Assembly (NCBI GenBank): GCA_017311185.1
Contig: JAESUZ010004792.1
Coordinates: forward strand, 62,001 to 126,000
From: Proteles cristata cristata
Taxonomy: Eukaryota > Chordata > Mammalia > Carnivora > Hyaenidae
DNA length: 64,000 nucleotides
Direction of reading: 5' to 3'
Shown: one piece after another, positions 20,736 through 30,970 of the stretch
How positions within the stretch are numbered: the first letter of the stretch is position 1
Layout: every line of letters begins with the position of its first letter
The notes under the pieces: generated by a model
What the model was told of the DNA's origin: nothing
Database searches by the model: none
Seen by the model: only the letters and a program-made list of their open reading frames with translations
Made by a program: the position numbers and the translations under genes

Positions 20736-21478
20736 TGGAGACTGGTGCCTTTGAAAGTCTTCCAAGGTGGATGAACTTTCTGAATGTAACAACAACCTCA
20801 TACCAGGTCATGCTCTCATCAAGGTCTCAAGGCTAAAGAGGCCCTAGACACAGTGAATAATGTGCTCTAAAGGCAAATAAAGTCCTTGAAACACTAGGTT
20901 ACAGCAGTTATATTCAAAAGTCTACAAAGTGTATAAAAATGTGTGACTCACATCTCATCTTCCAGGTCTCTGAGCTTCATTTCCTAATTTGTAATGTAAA
21001 GACAGGGCCCTCTACCCATGTATGTAACAGAACCATCACGAAACTCCAAGAACCCATGTTGAGGTCACAACAGTAAAGTACAAAATAGTATTAATATTCA
21101 CAACAGCCATAAAGCAATGCAGCATATAAAATTCAGCCTGCTGCTTCATAAATTTTACCTACAATTGATATGATAACTATAGTATTCATTAAACGTTTAA
21201 TTAGCAAGACTGTTCTTTTTGGATTTAAAAGAGTTATTTGGAAGATGATTATGATAGTCCGGGCCTCTTAAAAAGCTATCCAAGAAAGTTTGCACTCCTG
21301 CCTCCTTTTTCCATAATACATTTCTCTCTACTAAGAAGAGGTATCAAAAAACATTCCATTAACCTTTGCACTGTGCTCAAAATTTGGGCTCTTCTTTTTT
21401 TCAAAGAAAGTATTATAGTAACTACACATTAAACGTTTCACTAGCTTCTATTAGAGAAGGTCCTTTGCCTGTTGCCTT
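20736..21478. other. Unique AT-rich DNA with a possible MIR scrap
   Basis: 20950-21070 (TCTCTGAGCTTCATTTCCTAATTTGTAATG) weakly matches sense MIR. 21110-21230 is AT-rich with TTTAATTAGC-type cores and no repeat. Confidence 0.4.
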
Positions 21479-21479
21479 A

Positions 21480-21640
21480 TCCCCACTATCTGTATGGTAG
21501 CTCGAGTAGCATATAAATTCTGAAAAGTGACCTTAATGTCATCTCCCTAAGGCAAGGGGTCTGTTTAAAGGATACCTGTGTAGTCATCCTACACAGGATG
21601 TTTGGCATTTAATAGGTGTTCAAGTATACCTCTTGAAGGA
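21480..21640 (+). mobile_element. Possible L2 LINE 3' end
   Basis: GGCAAGGGGTCTGTTT...GGATGTTTGGCATTTAATAGGTGTTCAAG follows the order of the L2 end. Diverged. Includes a perfect 9-bp-stem hairpin at 21575-21597. Confidence 0.5.
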
Positions 21641-21944
21641 CTAGACAGACAGATGGATGGATCTGGAAGGATGGATGAGAAGCTTCCAAAGAGCAAATAT
21701 AGTACTAGAATGCATAGCCATAGCTTTTGCTTCAGTGATAGTTGCTGAGAAGTATAGGGAAGTTTTGGAATGATCTGAACTAATAATACAGGGTAGTATG
21801 ACAGGGGAAAAAAACGGTTTTTTCTCCCATTTATTTCCTCTCTGAATCACAGCCTGGTCAGAAACATTAGAACCAAGCTTTCAAGTTAACACTCCAAGAC
21901 CTCTTAAAAAGTACTAAAATACAGGTATCTATTTAGTACCAAGG
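21641..21944. other. Unique noncoding DNA
   Basis: A short GATG-like repeat (GATGGATGGATC) lies at 21652-21664. Nothing else is seen. Confidence 0.5.
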
Positions 21945-22140
21945 GAATTAATATTTATTGAGTGCCTACTTTATGCCAAACACAGTACTTTGTTTTTTAT
22001 GTCTGTTAACTCATTTAATCTTCAGCCTTATGAGGGAGAAATTATCATCATCATTTATGTTGAGCTAAAAGAGATAACATTCTCTGCCCAAGATCACACA
22101 GTCAAAGATGGTGAGAGTGGGGATCCAGTAGATTTTTGGC
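21945..22140 (-). mobile_element. MIR SINE, antisense, nearly full length
   Basis: ATATTTATTGAGTGCCTACTTTATGCC, GTTAACTCATTTAATCTTCAG, CTTATGAGGGAGAAATTATCATC and CCCAAGATCACACAGTCAAAG match the complement of MIR in order. Confidence 0.93.
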
Positions 22141-22739
22141 CCACCGTCCCCTTTTTCATTCTGCTCTGAGAAAGCAGACTTCCTCTTGTCCTTTCCTGCT
22201 CATTGGGTTCTGGCGGGACTAGGCCTCTTCTAGACAGAACAGAGGTCATATGACCTGGACCTAGCTAGTCAGATTACAAGTCTCTCTGGCCCAAATGATT
22301 GACTCAACGTTGAGCATGTGCCCCAAATCCGACTGATCAGACAACTCCCTCACTTTCCCCTTTCCATAATGCCTCAGCCTGATAGTTGTACCCTGCACAC
22401 AATAGTGAGGTACAAATCAATGCACCCATCCTGGACACTGCCTTCCCTGGTAACTCAGTCATCATGCAGGATGGGAAGTTGAGCCCAGCTCAGCATCCCT
22501 TATCCTCCTTTCAAATCAAAATAAGATTCACAAAAGAACTGAAATTGTCATACACTCCCATTGGTCTTGGCTGTGAAACCTTGCAGCCATCCTTTGGTGG
22601 CTAAGTCTGTGTGAGAATATGGGGCAGGCGGTCCAGAACTAGCAGCAATAAATGGCCAAAAACTCCACTTCAGCATCTTCCTTTTCCAGCAATAATCCCC
22701 CCTCACATGTACAAGGTAGCTGCAGAACTTCACTCTCTT
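22141..22739. other. Unrecognised, possibly old repeat in part
   Basis: 22240-22370 (GGTCATATGACCTGGACC, GAGCATGTGCCCCAAATCCGACTGATCAG) resembles motifs common in old mammalian repeats, but I cannot assign a family. The remainder is unique. Confidence 0.35.
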
Positions 22740-23400
22740 TTTAAACCAAGAACCTAATGCAAGATGTGAATTAAAAGCGACTCCCCTTGGACTCTCACAG
22801 CGGCTGGTATCTAACAGTTATCACCTGGTGCAGGCTCCTTAGCGACCAGCGCACTACTCTGACCATCATTTGGTGTTAAGTCAAAAGCTCAACTGCAGGC
22901 ATTTCTTCTACTTTCAAACAGCTGGAATTTCTGAAACATCCGCCTAGTATCCTACTGCTTCTCCGACTTCACCAATTCCCTCCCGAGGAGAATTTTATCT
23001 CAGAACTGCAGTGAGGATATGGAACATAAATATATATAATTACTCTACATTAATATAATTAGTCTGTCTCTCTCCTGATCCAGAAATGGTTGTCCATTTT
23101 TAGCTACTAATGGTTGGAATTATTTATGTCCATTTGTTCAAGGACTAAAACTGGAGTCATAAAAAAAGAACGTAGACATATTACCACAGAGAGGTCCCTT
23201 TCATCTTTTCCAACTCAGTGCTGTGGTCTGGGTTCCATCTCCTGCCTTCTTGGGAATTGAGTCTGGTAGTTTAGGGGAGATTAGATTCACACAACGTACT
23301 CTGTCCATTTATTCTCTTTGATGAATTACCAGCAAGCTGACAAGACAAAGTGCCTTGGTTGTTCCTAAGCTGACAACTCCATCTCCACAGCAGAACCAGT
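22740..23400. promoter_or_regulatory. Long candidate conserved noncoding block
   Basis: About 660 bases free of any recognised repeat, flanked by repeat-rich DNA. It carries GTTATCACCTGGTGCAGG, CATTTGGTGTTAAG, repeated TAATATAATTAG cores (23030-23065), GCTACTAATGGTTGG and GATGAATTACCAGC. The length and texture suit a regulatory block; conservation is unproved. Confidence 0.3.
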
Positions 23401-23739
23401 GCTCCCGTCCTTCTGTGCATGAGGAGGGTCACATTCCAGAATAAATGCATGCCCCCTTAGGACTCTGAATTCATTATGTCTTCTCTACTGGTCTAGCTCC
23501 TTTGACTACTTGGCATCTCAGACACTCTAAAAATTACACATGTCATTCATATCCATATATTCTGAAATTAAAAAGTAGATGCATATGCATGTATTCTGAA
23601 ATCAAAAGCAAAAGTAGATGTAAGAAGATAATCGTATATAAATATCTTTTACTTACAACTTTCAGGGACTAAAGCTTCTCTTATAGTTTATACTGATCTT
23701 TCGACAATGGCTACCACATTGAACCCATTGTGCCTACCG
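23401..23739. other. Unique noncoding DNA
   Basis: Contains two near-identical TATTCTGAAATYAAAA segments (about 23557-23572 and 23591-23606), a small local duplication of about 40 bases that also repeats AAAAGTAGATG. Confidence 0.5.
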
Positions 23740-23885
23740 TTGTATTGTTTTGTACATATATCATTTCATTTCATTATCACAGATCAGTGAGGTGAAAATA
23801 AGTAAGCCCATTTTATGAAAGAGAACACTGAGTCCAAAATAAGTTAAAAAAAAAAAAAAAGAAAGAAAAACGCGTGCAGCTAGTG
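23740..23885 (-). mobile_element. MIR SINE, antisense
   Basis: ATCATTTCATTTCATTATCACAG, GTGAGGTGAAAATAAGTAAGCCCATTTTATG and GCAGCTAGTGATT match the complement of MIR. An A-rich run (23847-23868) expands the core. Confidence 0.75.
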
Positions 23886-23887
23886 AT

Positions 23888-24050
23888 TATGGATGTGGAA
23901 TCAGACAAATCTGAATTTGAATCCTATCTCTGCACTTTACCAGCTGTGTGGTCATGGGCATCAACCTCACAGCAAGACTGAGGTAGATATGGTATTACCA
24001 CTGTAAGATCAGGAAACTGTCCTTCAGAAAATAATTAAATGATTTAATTT
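23888..24050 (+). mobile_element. MIR SINE, sense
   Basis: TGGAATCAGACAAATCTGAATTTGAATCC...CTGCACTTTACCAGCTGTGTGGTCATGGG matches the MIR 5' half. It abuts the preceding antisense MIR, giving an inverted pair. Confidence 0.88.
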
Positions 24051-24588
24051 GCAGAGGACCAACTCACTAATACCAGCAAGATACAGCATAGCTAAATCTG
24101 CTTGTCTCCAAAAACAGGAGTCTTAAACTGTCATCATCTTTTATTGCTTCCTTGATGCAAGGGGAAAAAAATGACTTAGTTGTGATTGAAATAAGTATAG
24201 CAATTAATTTGGGCATACTTCCCATCCAATAAGCGTGAAAGAGTGTGCTTGCCAATGAATGATTGCAACAGAGCTATTTTGAGAAAGGGGGTGGAAAGGA
24301 TGTTCTTCTAGGAGGTAGGCCTGCTTTGGTCTGTCCTAAGGGCCTAGCATGCCTCTATCGCTCATCCTCAGTCTGGGTTCTCTTTGGAGGGGTGGATCCC
24401 AAACAGCTATCAAGACCAGTGGCTTGATCCCAAACAGATGAGGAGCAATCTGTGTAAAAGACAGTGAGAGCAAGACAGAGAGGGAGAAGCATGTATGTGA
24501 CACTGGAAAGCCAATTACTAGTTGTATGACCTTAGACCAGTGCCTGTCACATATCTAGTGCTTAATAAGTTTTATTAGGTTTTATTCA
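24051..24588. other. Unique noncoding DNA
   Basis: No repeat is recognised. 24160-24260 has AATTAATTTGGGC and CCAATGAATGATTGC cores and could be conserved. Confidence 0.45.
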
Positions 24589-24589
24589 T

Positions 24590-24815
24590 AAGGAGTGGAG
24601 CATTTTAAGAGCATGGGGTCTGGAGTGAGATTATCTGGGATTGAATGCCAGCCTCATCTCCTTCCAAGTGTCAGCCCCTGAGCAAGTTGTTTAACCTCTC
24701 TGTGCCTCAGTATTCCCCAGTGAAGAATGCCACTGCATTGAGCATTGTGAGTGAGATGTAAAGAACATTAAGTGTTACTAAGCTATATAGTAAGTGCTTA
24801 ATTTAGTTTTTGAAT
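24590..24815 (+). mobile_element. MIR SINE, sense, nearly full length
   Basis: AGAGCATGGGGTCTGGAGTGAG, GGGATTGAATGCCAGC, AGCAAGTTGTTTAACCTCTC, TGTGCCTCAG and the TATAGTAAGTGCTTAA end match MIR in order. Confidence 0.93.
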
Positions 24816-25384
24816 CATTGTTACCAAGGTATAAAAACTGAGCCATAAGAAGTACATACAGCCTGAATGTTAACTTGGAAAATCTTTTCATTTTGGACCG
24901 CAGACTCTGTTTTATCTTGCACACTGACAGTGCCAATTACCATAGGCACCAGCAACGTCAGGTTCTTACCCATGGAGTGATGAAGGGGGAACTCTTTGCA
25001 AGGCTTATCATCCCTTCCTTCCTCCCCTGCACATCCCCCACCCTCACCTGTGACCTTCAACACCAGAAGTATAATGCCCCAGATGGGAAATAGGGATGCA
25101 TTCAGAATGTCTCTTTCCATTAGCTCTCTGCCCCTTTGGACATATATGAAGGGAGGGCAGCACTGACATGAACATATCTCATAGAATATCTTCATCATGG
25201 TTCAGTCTATCCCACAGGTGAGGAGTGTGCAGAGTGGCCTGGCACCCTCTCTCTCACATCACTGGAGTGGCAGCAAAGCTTTCTCTTCCTAGAGACACTT
25301 TCTACTCAATCAATTGCAAAAAGAATATAGCAAGCACATGTTCACGACTCTTCCAGCAAATCCTATTTTCAGGCTTATGCCTTG
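24816..25384. other. Unique noncoding DNA
   Basis: No repeats are recognised. The 125-codon minus-strand frame at 24821-25198 shows no domain, and its composition and lack of context do not support a gene. Confidence 0.45.
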
Positions 25385-25602
25385 GATGACTGGGACACAG
25401 AGAGACACCAGGAGAGCACACAGAAGAAAGACCATGTGAGGACACAGCAAGAAGATGGCCATCTGCAAGCCAAGGGGAAAAGCCTCAGGAGCAACTGACC
25501 CCACTGACACCTTAGTCTTGGACTTCCAGCCTCCAGAACTGTGAGAAATTTCTTTCTGGGTATATGGTATTTTGTTATGGTGGTCTGAGCAGACTCATAC
25601 AT
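25385..25602 (+). mobile_element. MaLR LTR (MST/MLT1 type), 3' half
   Basis: CCATGTGAGGACACAGCAAGAAG, CCATCTGCAAGCCAAGG, CTTGGACTTCCAGCCTCCAGAACTGTGAG and GGTATTTTGTTATGGTGGTCTGAGCAGACT are the classic 3' part of a MaLR LTR. The 5' half is missing, and no internal region is attached. Confidence 0.92.
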
Positions 25603-26188
25603 CTACCACAAAATATAGAATTTCTCAAGATAGTTGGGACCTTGATAAACTAAAACTTCAAAACCTACAGACAAAGTGAGAGTAGGAGAGAAGAGGCAGA
25701 TTACCAGGGGTGGGTGGAGGATGACGAATTATGGTTGCTTTGCATGGTCCCTGCGTAAGTGCAGAGAAATAGAGCTGAGAGCCTACCTAATCCCCCATTC
25801 TTTCCTAGAATGATGTGAAGGTGTGTGTGTTCATTAAAAAAATAACAAACATGGAGTAAATTTATATTATGTACCAGGCACTGCTTAGCTGCCAAGATTA
25901 CAAAGATCAATAAAATATTCTCCATGGTCTAGTGAAAGAAATGTTAAATTTTATTGTTCCTATTTGTTTACATGCCCACATGCTGTAATTAGATGATCTG
26001 ATATTTCTTTTACATTGTTATCTTCTCTTTAACTCATATTCACTCACCAATTATTACAATAGGTATATTTCAGCATGTCTAATACATACTAAACATAAGG
26101 ACGCATTTCAGAGTTCTGCACATGGCTTGGTCTTATCGGATATTTCATTTAAGCATTGACCTGAGGAAAGATGTGGAATGAATCCTAA
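25603..26188. other. Unique noncoding DNA
   Basis: No repeat is recognised. 25845-25925 (GTACCAGGCACTGCTTAGC) has a short L2-like touch that is too weak to call. Confidence 0.45.
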
Positions 26189-26189
26189 T

Positions 26190-27065
26190 GTCTCCTATGG
26201 ACTATATGAAGCTGAGAAAAATAATAAACACCCAGGGAGACAGAATCAAGATTCAAAAAGATCTTGATTTCTTGGGACAATGGTCCAAAACTAATTTGGT
26301 GCACTTGATTCAGGACAATGTCCTGTATTTGGAAAAAGAATGAACAGCTTTAGTCTCTGCTGAGGTGGGAAGTGGGAGGGAGCCTCGTTTATCAGCAAGA
26401 GACCAAATCTAGATTTTTGAGCCATCCTGCTTCTACTTCTCTGCCTCTTTCTGTCTATTTGCTGTACTTTCCCCCTCACATTTCTAAGCATGTTTCCACC
26501 ATGGGGCTCATGTAAAGAGTAATCTTTGTGACCATAGCCTTCTTTCTTCCTTCCCACGTGCAAGTTTTCTCCCCAGTCAACTTAGATGGTACAGGGTTTC
26601 ATCCCTGACCCCATCTGCCAGACTACATTGGAAAGCATTCATAGAGGTTCACCCAGTGCCCTAGCAGAGGACATTGAGGATAGATAGTGAATGGCTGACA
26701 ATCATAAGGAATGGCTAAATAACTGGCAAAAAACAGAAGTAGAAAGACATTTGAGTCAATAGAGCTAACTTCAAAACTATTCGGAACACTACTGAGAGGA
26801 TAAAGACTTTATTCATCATGGGAAGAAACCCAACAGGTAAGAGTTATAGGAAACCAAAGATGGGATTCAATTTAAGCAAAAAAAAAAAAAGTGTTCAAAA
26901 TTGTGTGTGATTATCTTGCCAAGCACTGAGCTCTCTGTTATTGGAGGTATTCAAGTTCAGGCTGCAAGACCATGTGCAGAGGCTTGCAAAGAGGATTCTT
27001 AACATTGGGTAGGAGGGAGGTCTGAATGACCTCCAACTTGGCTTCTAAATATTGGGTTCTCTTCT
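26190..27065 (+). mobile_element. Second L3/CR1-type LINE relic
   Basis: 26235-26340 (GAGACAGAATCAAGATTCAAAAAGATCTTGA, CAATGTCCTGTATTTGGAAAAA) and 26770-27060 (AACAGGTAAGAGTTATAGG, CTCTCTGTTATTGGAGGTATTCAAG, CAGGCTGCAAGACCATG, TGAATGACCTCCAACTTGG) follow the CR1/L3 3' half in order. About 350 bases between them (26345-26700) do not match and may be an insertion or strong divergence. No open reverse-transcriptase frame remains. Confidence 0.8.
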
Positions 27066-27838
27066 AACCTAGTTGGACTCTAATTTGGAGCCAGGCTGGA
27101 GTGGAAAGTACATGATCCTATATATGGGATCACTTTGCCACCTTTTTCGAGAACTAGTGAAATTTATACATAGCTCAAATGTCAATTTTAGGCACCCACA
27201 GCTGCTGGGTAGGAAACTCAGATCCTGCTGAAGAAAAAGAGAACCCAGATGCCTAGACTCATTACCCTTTCATGTGCCAGGGTGACAGTCACCTTGCAAT
27301 TAGCACTGACCTTCAAGGAAAAGTAGCCTCTCTCTTCTGAGCTATGCTGCTTAGAACTCTCAGGGAACAGAAGAAGGGCCAACACTTTGAAATGGTTAGA
27401 ATTTGTGTGAATTAAGATAGCCTTTGATCAAAATGGGTGAGTCTGAGTATCTACTGTGTCCACTCCAGATACTTGAGGACAAATCCTTGAGGAAAGGCCC
27501 CACTTTGACTGAAATGGCTGGTCCACTGAAGCATCTAACAAATGAAAACCATGAGGATGGGGATGTGAGATCATTTCCATATTGAATTTCATGCTTCAAC
27601 AGAAGGATTTTAGAGACTCTCTAACTCTGGGACCATGTTCCTGCAAACAGGGGAAGTGGCTGCCTCATTCTTACCCTAGATACTCGCCTGGCTCATGGCA
27701 AAGGAGCAGAGCAGTAAGAGCTCCAGGGGAGAATAGGGAACCTCAGCCCCTGTCCCGTCTCTTCACATGTCCAGCATGTGGCCCAAATCCTTTCTTTTGT
27801 CCTGGCGTTCCCCTCGGAGGTTGTTTACCACGCAGCTG
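27066..27838. other. Unique noncoding DNA
   Basis: No repeat is recognised. 27640-27830 is somewhat GC-rich. A 137-codon frame (27582-27995) runs into the following MIR, which argues against a gene. Confidence 0.45.
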
Positions 27839-27839
27839 G

Positions 27840-27965
27840 GGCACTTGTCTGCCAGCCTTCTCTCTTTGGGCTTTGGTTTCTTTAGCTATAAAATGTGGGG
27901 AAAATAATAACATCCCTGTTTCAGGTTGTTATTTAACCAATATGGGTTATTCCAATAGACCATGG
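27840..27965 (+). mobile_element. MIR SINE, sense, 3' half
   Basis: GGGCTTTGGTTTCTTTAGCTATAAAATG then GGGAAAATAATAACATCCC...GGTTGTTATT matches MIR 'CTCAGTTTCCTCATCTGTAAAATGGGGATAATAATA'. Confidence 0.85.
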
Positions 27966-28079
27966 TTATCAACGTATACAACTTTACCTATTTAAAAGGA
28001 TTTATAATTTTTTAATAAATATTGAAATTCATAAATATTTTTTTTCTAAGTAACAGCAACAAAAATTGAGCTATTCTGG

Positions 28080-28260
28080 ATCACCAGGCACTAGTCTAAA
28101 GTGATATCTATCTTAACTTTCCCAAAAATCCCTGTGTGGGAGTTATTATTACCCTCATTATGGATGAAGCAGCCACAGCCCAGAGAGGTTAAGCATGAAT
28201 CCCTAGATCACACAGCTAGCAGAGCAGGGATAAGATCCCACAGCCCTTCACCGTCTGAAG
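28080..28260 (-). mobile_element. MIR SINE, antisense
   Basis: GTGGGAGTTATTATTACCCTCATTATGG, CAGCCCAGAGAGGTTAAGCATG and AGATCACACAGCTAGCAGAGCAGGG match the complement of MIR. Confidence 0.93.
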
Positions 28261-29435
28261 AAGTGAGTGGAGTGCAAAACCATATAAAAAATTGTTTGTA
28301 ATAAGGTTCGTTTCCCTCTAACCCTTTTGATTCACTGTCGCCTCTAAGTTGCCAAAACAAAACAAAAACAAACAAACAAATAAACCAAAAACCTGCTGCT
28401 TTTTTTGGTTGAAACAGCTCCTCCCCCAAGTCTCTATGATCTTGCAAGGGTGCCAGACTGAGATCTACAAAGCTGTCCTGCCATTTCATTCTGTTTCTCA
28501 TCTGTGACAGTTTCAGGAATCAGCAGGACCCACACCTGTCTTTTCCCTTTCAAAGCAGTTAGCAGGAAAGTGGCAAATGCTCCCATCCCCACTTCTCCTG
28601 ATGGCTGGGACTTGTTTTCTCATCCATGTGTTTAGAGATTTCAAACTCCAAGGCCTTTGTGGTACCTTCAGAGTGAGATCCACAGGGCCAGGATTAGAGA
28701 CGCCAGGGAAAGAAAAGAAATAGACTGTATTCTCCCCACAGCTTAACGATGATATCTACGTCCCTGAGCAGGTAAGCATACAGGTAACAGCAACACGTGC
28801 GCTGGCCAGCAGGCGCCAGACTCTAGCCCACCGGAACCACCTCATTCAAGGCATCTTCAACAGACCTTGGGAGGGGCAGAAGGAATCAGGTAATGATAGT
28901 TTTATGTTCACTAAATGTCCCTCGGCCCTTCCTCTTTGTGCCTGCCAAAGCCCTCCAGCACTTACCAGAAGTGTTAGTTTAGGTAGATTCTGAACTCACT
29001 CCCCTCTCACCCAGAGCTTTAAAAGCGGGACTATACCTCCTGGGGTGCGGATGGCAGGCTGGCTCTCAATACACAGAAGAGCTCAGAGAACGTAGTTTGG
29101 ACTCTACAGGAAGTGTGTCATGTACAGGAGCCAGAAGACTTAGAGCCCAGACTGTAAGCCACATCATCTTCGTTGGCAATCTGGACAGGCATGCCTGAAT
29201 TGCCAATCAGAAGGCAGATGTCACAGACTAAGAGAAAGGCTCGTCAGTCACATGAGGATCTGGCAAAGAAGAGCTTCTCTTTTCTCACTTCCCCAACTGG
29301 CCAAATGAAACATGTCCTAAATTATTGGCATCCTCTAGTCAACTCGTTTATCCTGAATGGTAGGTAAAAGGTGTTGAATTTCACTGCACTTTCTTAACAG
29401 TGCTATTTGACTCCTACCCCTACTCGAAATTAAAA
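28261..29435. other. Unique noncoding DNA with one exon-like segment
   Basis: No repeat apart from (CAAA)n-like AACAAAACAAAAACAAACAAAC at 28358-28382. A 30-base segment at 28742-28771 lies between TCTCCCCACAG and GTAAGCATAC and is discussed among the findings. The rest shows no gene signals. Confidence 0.45.
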
Positions 29436-29459
29436 AAAAAAAAAAATTCTCCTTGCTGA

Positions 29460-29618
29460 CAAAAACTGAGGACTGATGGATGTGGGGGGGAGGGGGGATG
29501 GGCATGGAGGAGGACACTTGTGGGGACGAGCACTGGGTGTTATGTGGAAAGTAATTTGACCATAAACTATTTGTAAAAAAAAATTTTTTTTAAATAAATA
29601 AAAAATAGACCAAAAAAA
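29460..29618 (+). mobile_element. Carnivore L1 3' end, 5'-truncated
   Basis: GGAGGACACTTGTGGGGACGAGCACTGGGTGTTATGTG is the end of the carnivore L1 3'UTR, followed by an A/T-rich tail. Flanks AATTCTCCTTGCTGA (29445-29459) and TATTCTCCTGTCTGA (29619-29633) look like an eroded TSD. There is no coding part. Confidence 0.88.
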
Positions 29619-29639
29619 TATTCTCCTGTCTGAAGATGC

Positions 29640-29900
29640 TTCACATCTCCTCCTTCTCACACTGCATGCCCCTGATCTGCTCTGGTTCTTCCTAAACTTA
29701 TTCCTAATATCGATCCACCTGCCCCATAAGTCATGTCTTAATTCCATCTGCCTAAGTCCGCTCTCTTCCTCAAATGCCCTCCACCACTTCCTATTGCCTA
29801 TTGTTTTAAGGCCAAGCTCTGTTGTCTATCAGTTGAGACCCTTTCCCATCCAGCCTAACCTGTCTTTCCAAATTGATTTTCTAGGACTTTCCTATAGGAA
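29640..29900 (+). mobile_element. L2 LINE 3' region
   Basis: CCACCACTTCCTATTGCCTATTG then TTTTAAGGCCAAGC...GACCCTTTCCCATCCAGCC matches the L2 segment 'CAATGGCTCCCCATTGCCTACAGGATAAAGTCC...'. Diverged. Confidence 0.65.
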
Positions 29901-29929
29901 TGTCTTATTTTAATTCCTATGTGTATGTG

Positions 29930-30215
29930 GGAGGAGAAAGCAGGCAGTGGCTGGAAAAGGCTTCCCAGAGGAGCTGGCTTTGGAGTGAATGCAGACAGAT
30001 GAGTGGTGTTCACTTCTAGAAGTGGTGGGAGAACAGGGATCCCTGCTCCTACCTAGAACACCCACTGCATGAAAGGGGTCCCCTTGCTTGCCTGGGGGGC
30101 AGAGAGTCATCCAGAGCATCACCATATGATTGTGTCTCCTTATAAGCACTATAGGGACTCAGTAGATGCTCTCATATTAATGCATGAATGAATGCCACTA
30201 GCGCAGGAGACGGAG
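29930..30215. mobile_element. L2-like fragments in mixed orientation
   Basis: 29950-30000 (GGAAAAGGCTTCCCAGAGGAGC) reads as antisense L2. 30155-30195 (GGGACTCAGTAGATGCTCTCATATTAATGCATGAATGAATG) reads as a sense L2 end. The middle is unassigned. Confidence 0.45.
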
Positions 30216-30418
30216 AAAGGCAGAAGTAAAGGGCGGCTGCATTTCAAGCACTCTGGGGAGTGATTTGTACCATCTAAACACAATACCTGTAGATTTCATA
30301 ATACAAAGACCAGAACGTACAACCAGACACATTATCTTCTTACCTGGTCAAGATCAGCGGGAAAGGAATCAGAAAGCTTTACAGGGGCTTTGGTTATAAA
30401 AGTTTTGGAAATATTACA
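30216..30418. other. Unique spacer
   Basis: Nothing is recognised. Confidence 0.5.
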
Positions 30419-30419
30419 A

Positions 30420-30555
30420 GTACCCCGGAAAAAGCCAGATGATAGGATTAACTACAGGTACAGTTTGAGTTCAAATCCCAGCTCCTTACTTAAACCTCGA
30501 GCAGTTTTTTGTTGGTGACCTTGGGAAATTCCTGAGACTTTCTACATTTCAGTTA
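30420..30555 (+). mobile_element. MIR SINE, 5' part
   Basis: GTTTGAGTTCAAATCCCAGCTCC...TGGTGACCTTGGGAAATTCC is the sense MIR 5' half. The element is split by a TG repeat and a SINE and resumes at 30861-30970 (GGGTGTTTGTGAGGATAATATC). Confidence 0.85.
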
Positions 30556-30559
30556 CTTA

Positions 30560-30603
<44 letters not shown>
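30560..30603. repeat. (TG)n microsatellite, about 21 units
   Basis: A pure TGTG run inside the MIR core, where CTCATCTGTAAAATG would be expected. Confidence 0.97.
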
Positions 30604-30605
<2 letters not shown>

Positions 30606-30642
30606 AATCTGTGTGATGGAAAATAACAATAGCAAACCTTTG

Positions 30643-30860
30643 TTTTTTTATTTTTTTTTAATGTTTATTTACTTTTGAGAGATAAAAACAGAGTGTGAGT
30701 GAGGGAGGGGCAGAGAAGGAGGGAGACACAGAATCCGAAGCAGGCTCCAGGCTCTAAGTTGTCAGCAGAGATCCCGTCGCCGAGCTTGAACCCACAAACT
30801 GAGAGATCATGACCTGAGCTGAAGTTGAACGCTCAGTCGACTGAGTCACCCAGGCACCCC
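30643..30860 (-). mobile_element. Felid SINE, antisense, inside a MIR
   Basis: T-rich start, GA tract, GCAGGCTCCAGGCTC body and head ending CACCCAGGCACCCC. TSD: AATAGCAAACCTTTG (30628-30642) against TATAGCAACCATTTC (30861-30875), imperfect. Confidence 0.93.
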
Positions 30861-30970
30861 TATAGCAACCATTTCTTAGGGTGTTTGTGAGGATAATATC
30901 GGATAATGCCCACGAAGCACTTGACAAAGGTTTTTGGCACACGGTTAAGCGTTCGATGTGCAAGTAAATC
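30861..30970 (+). mobile_element. MIR SINE, 3' part
   Basis: TAGGGTGTTTGTGAGGATAATATCGG...GAAGCACTTGACAAAGG is the sense MIR 3' half, resuming after the SINE. Confidence 0.8.

Noticed and set aside
24821..25198. 125-codon minus-strand frame with a consensus-like donor (complement of CTCACCTG at 25046)
   Set aside because: The product shows no known domain, the upstream acceptor is poor, and there is no conservation evidence.
27582..27995. 137-codon plus-strand frame
   Set aside because: Its 3' third runs through a MIR SINE, and no domain or splice signals support it.
28800..28825. CTCF-like motif in GGCCAGCAGGCGCCAGAC
   Set aside because: Compared with the CTCF core it lacks bases in the central GGGGGC part, so the match is insufficient.
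30335..30380. Minus-strand CAG-GTAAGA donor with a 33-base open segment
   Set aside because: The acceptor is purine-rich and weak. Short open segments of this length are expected by chance.
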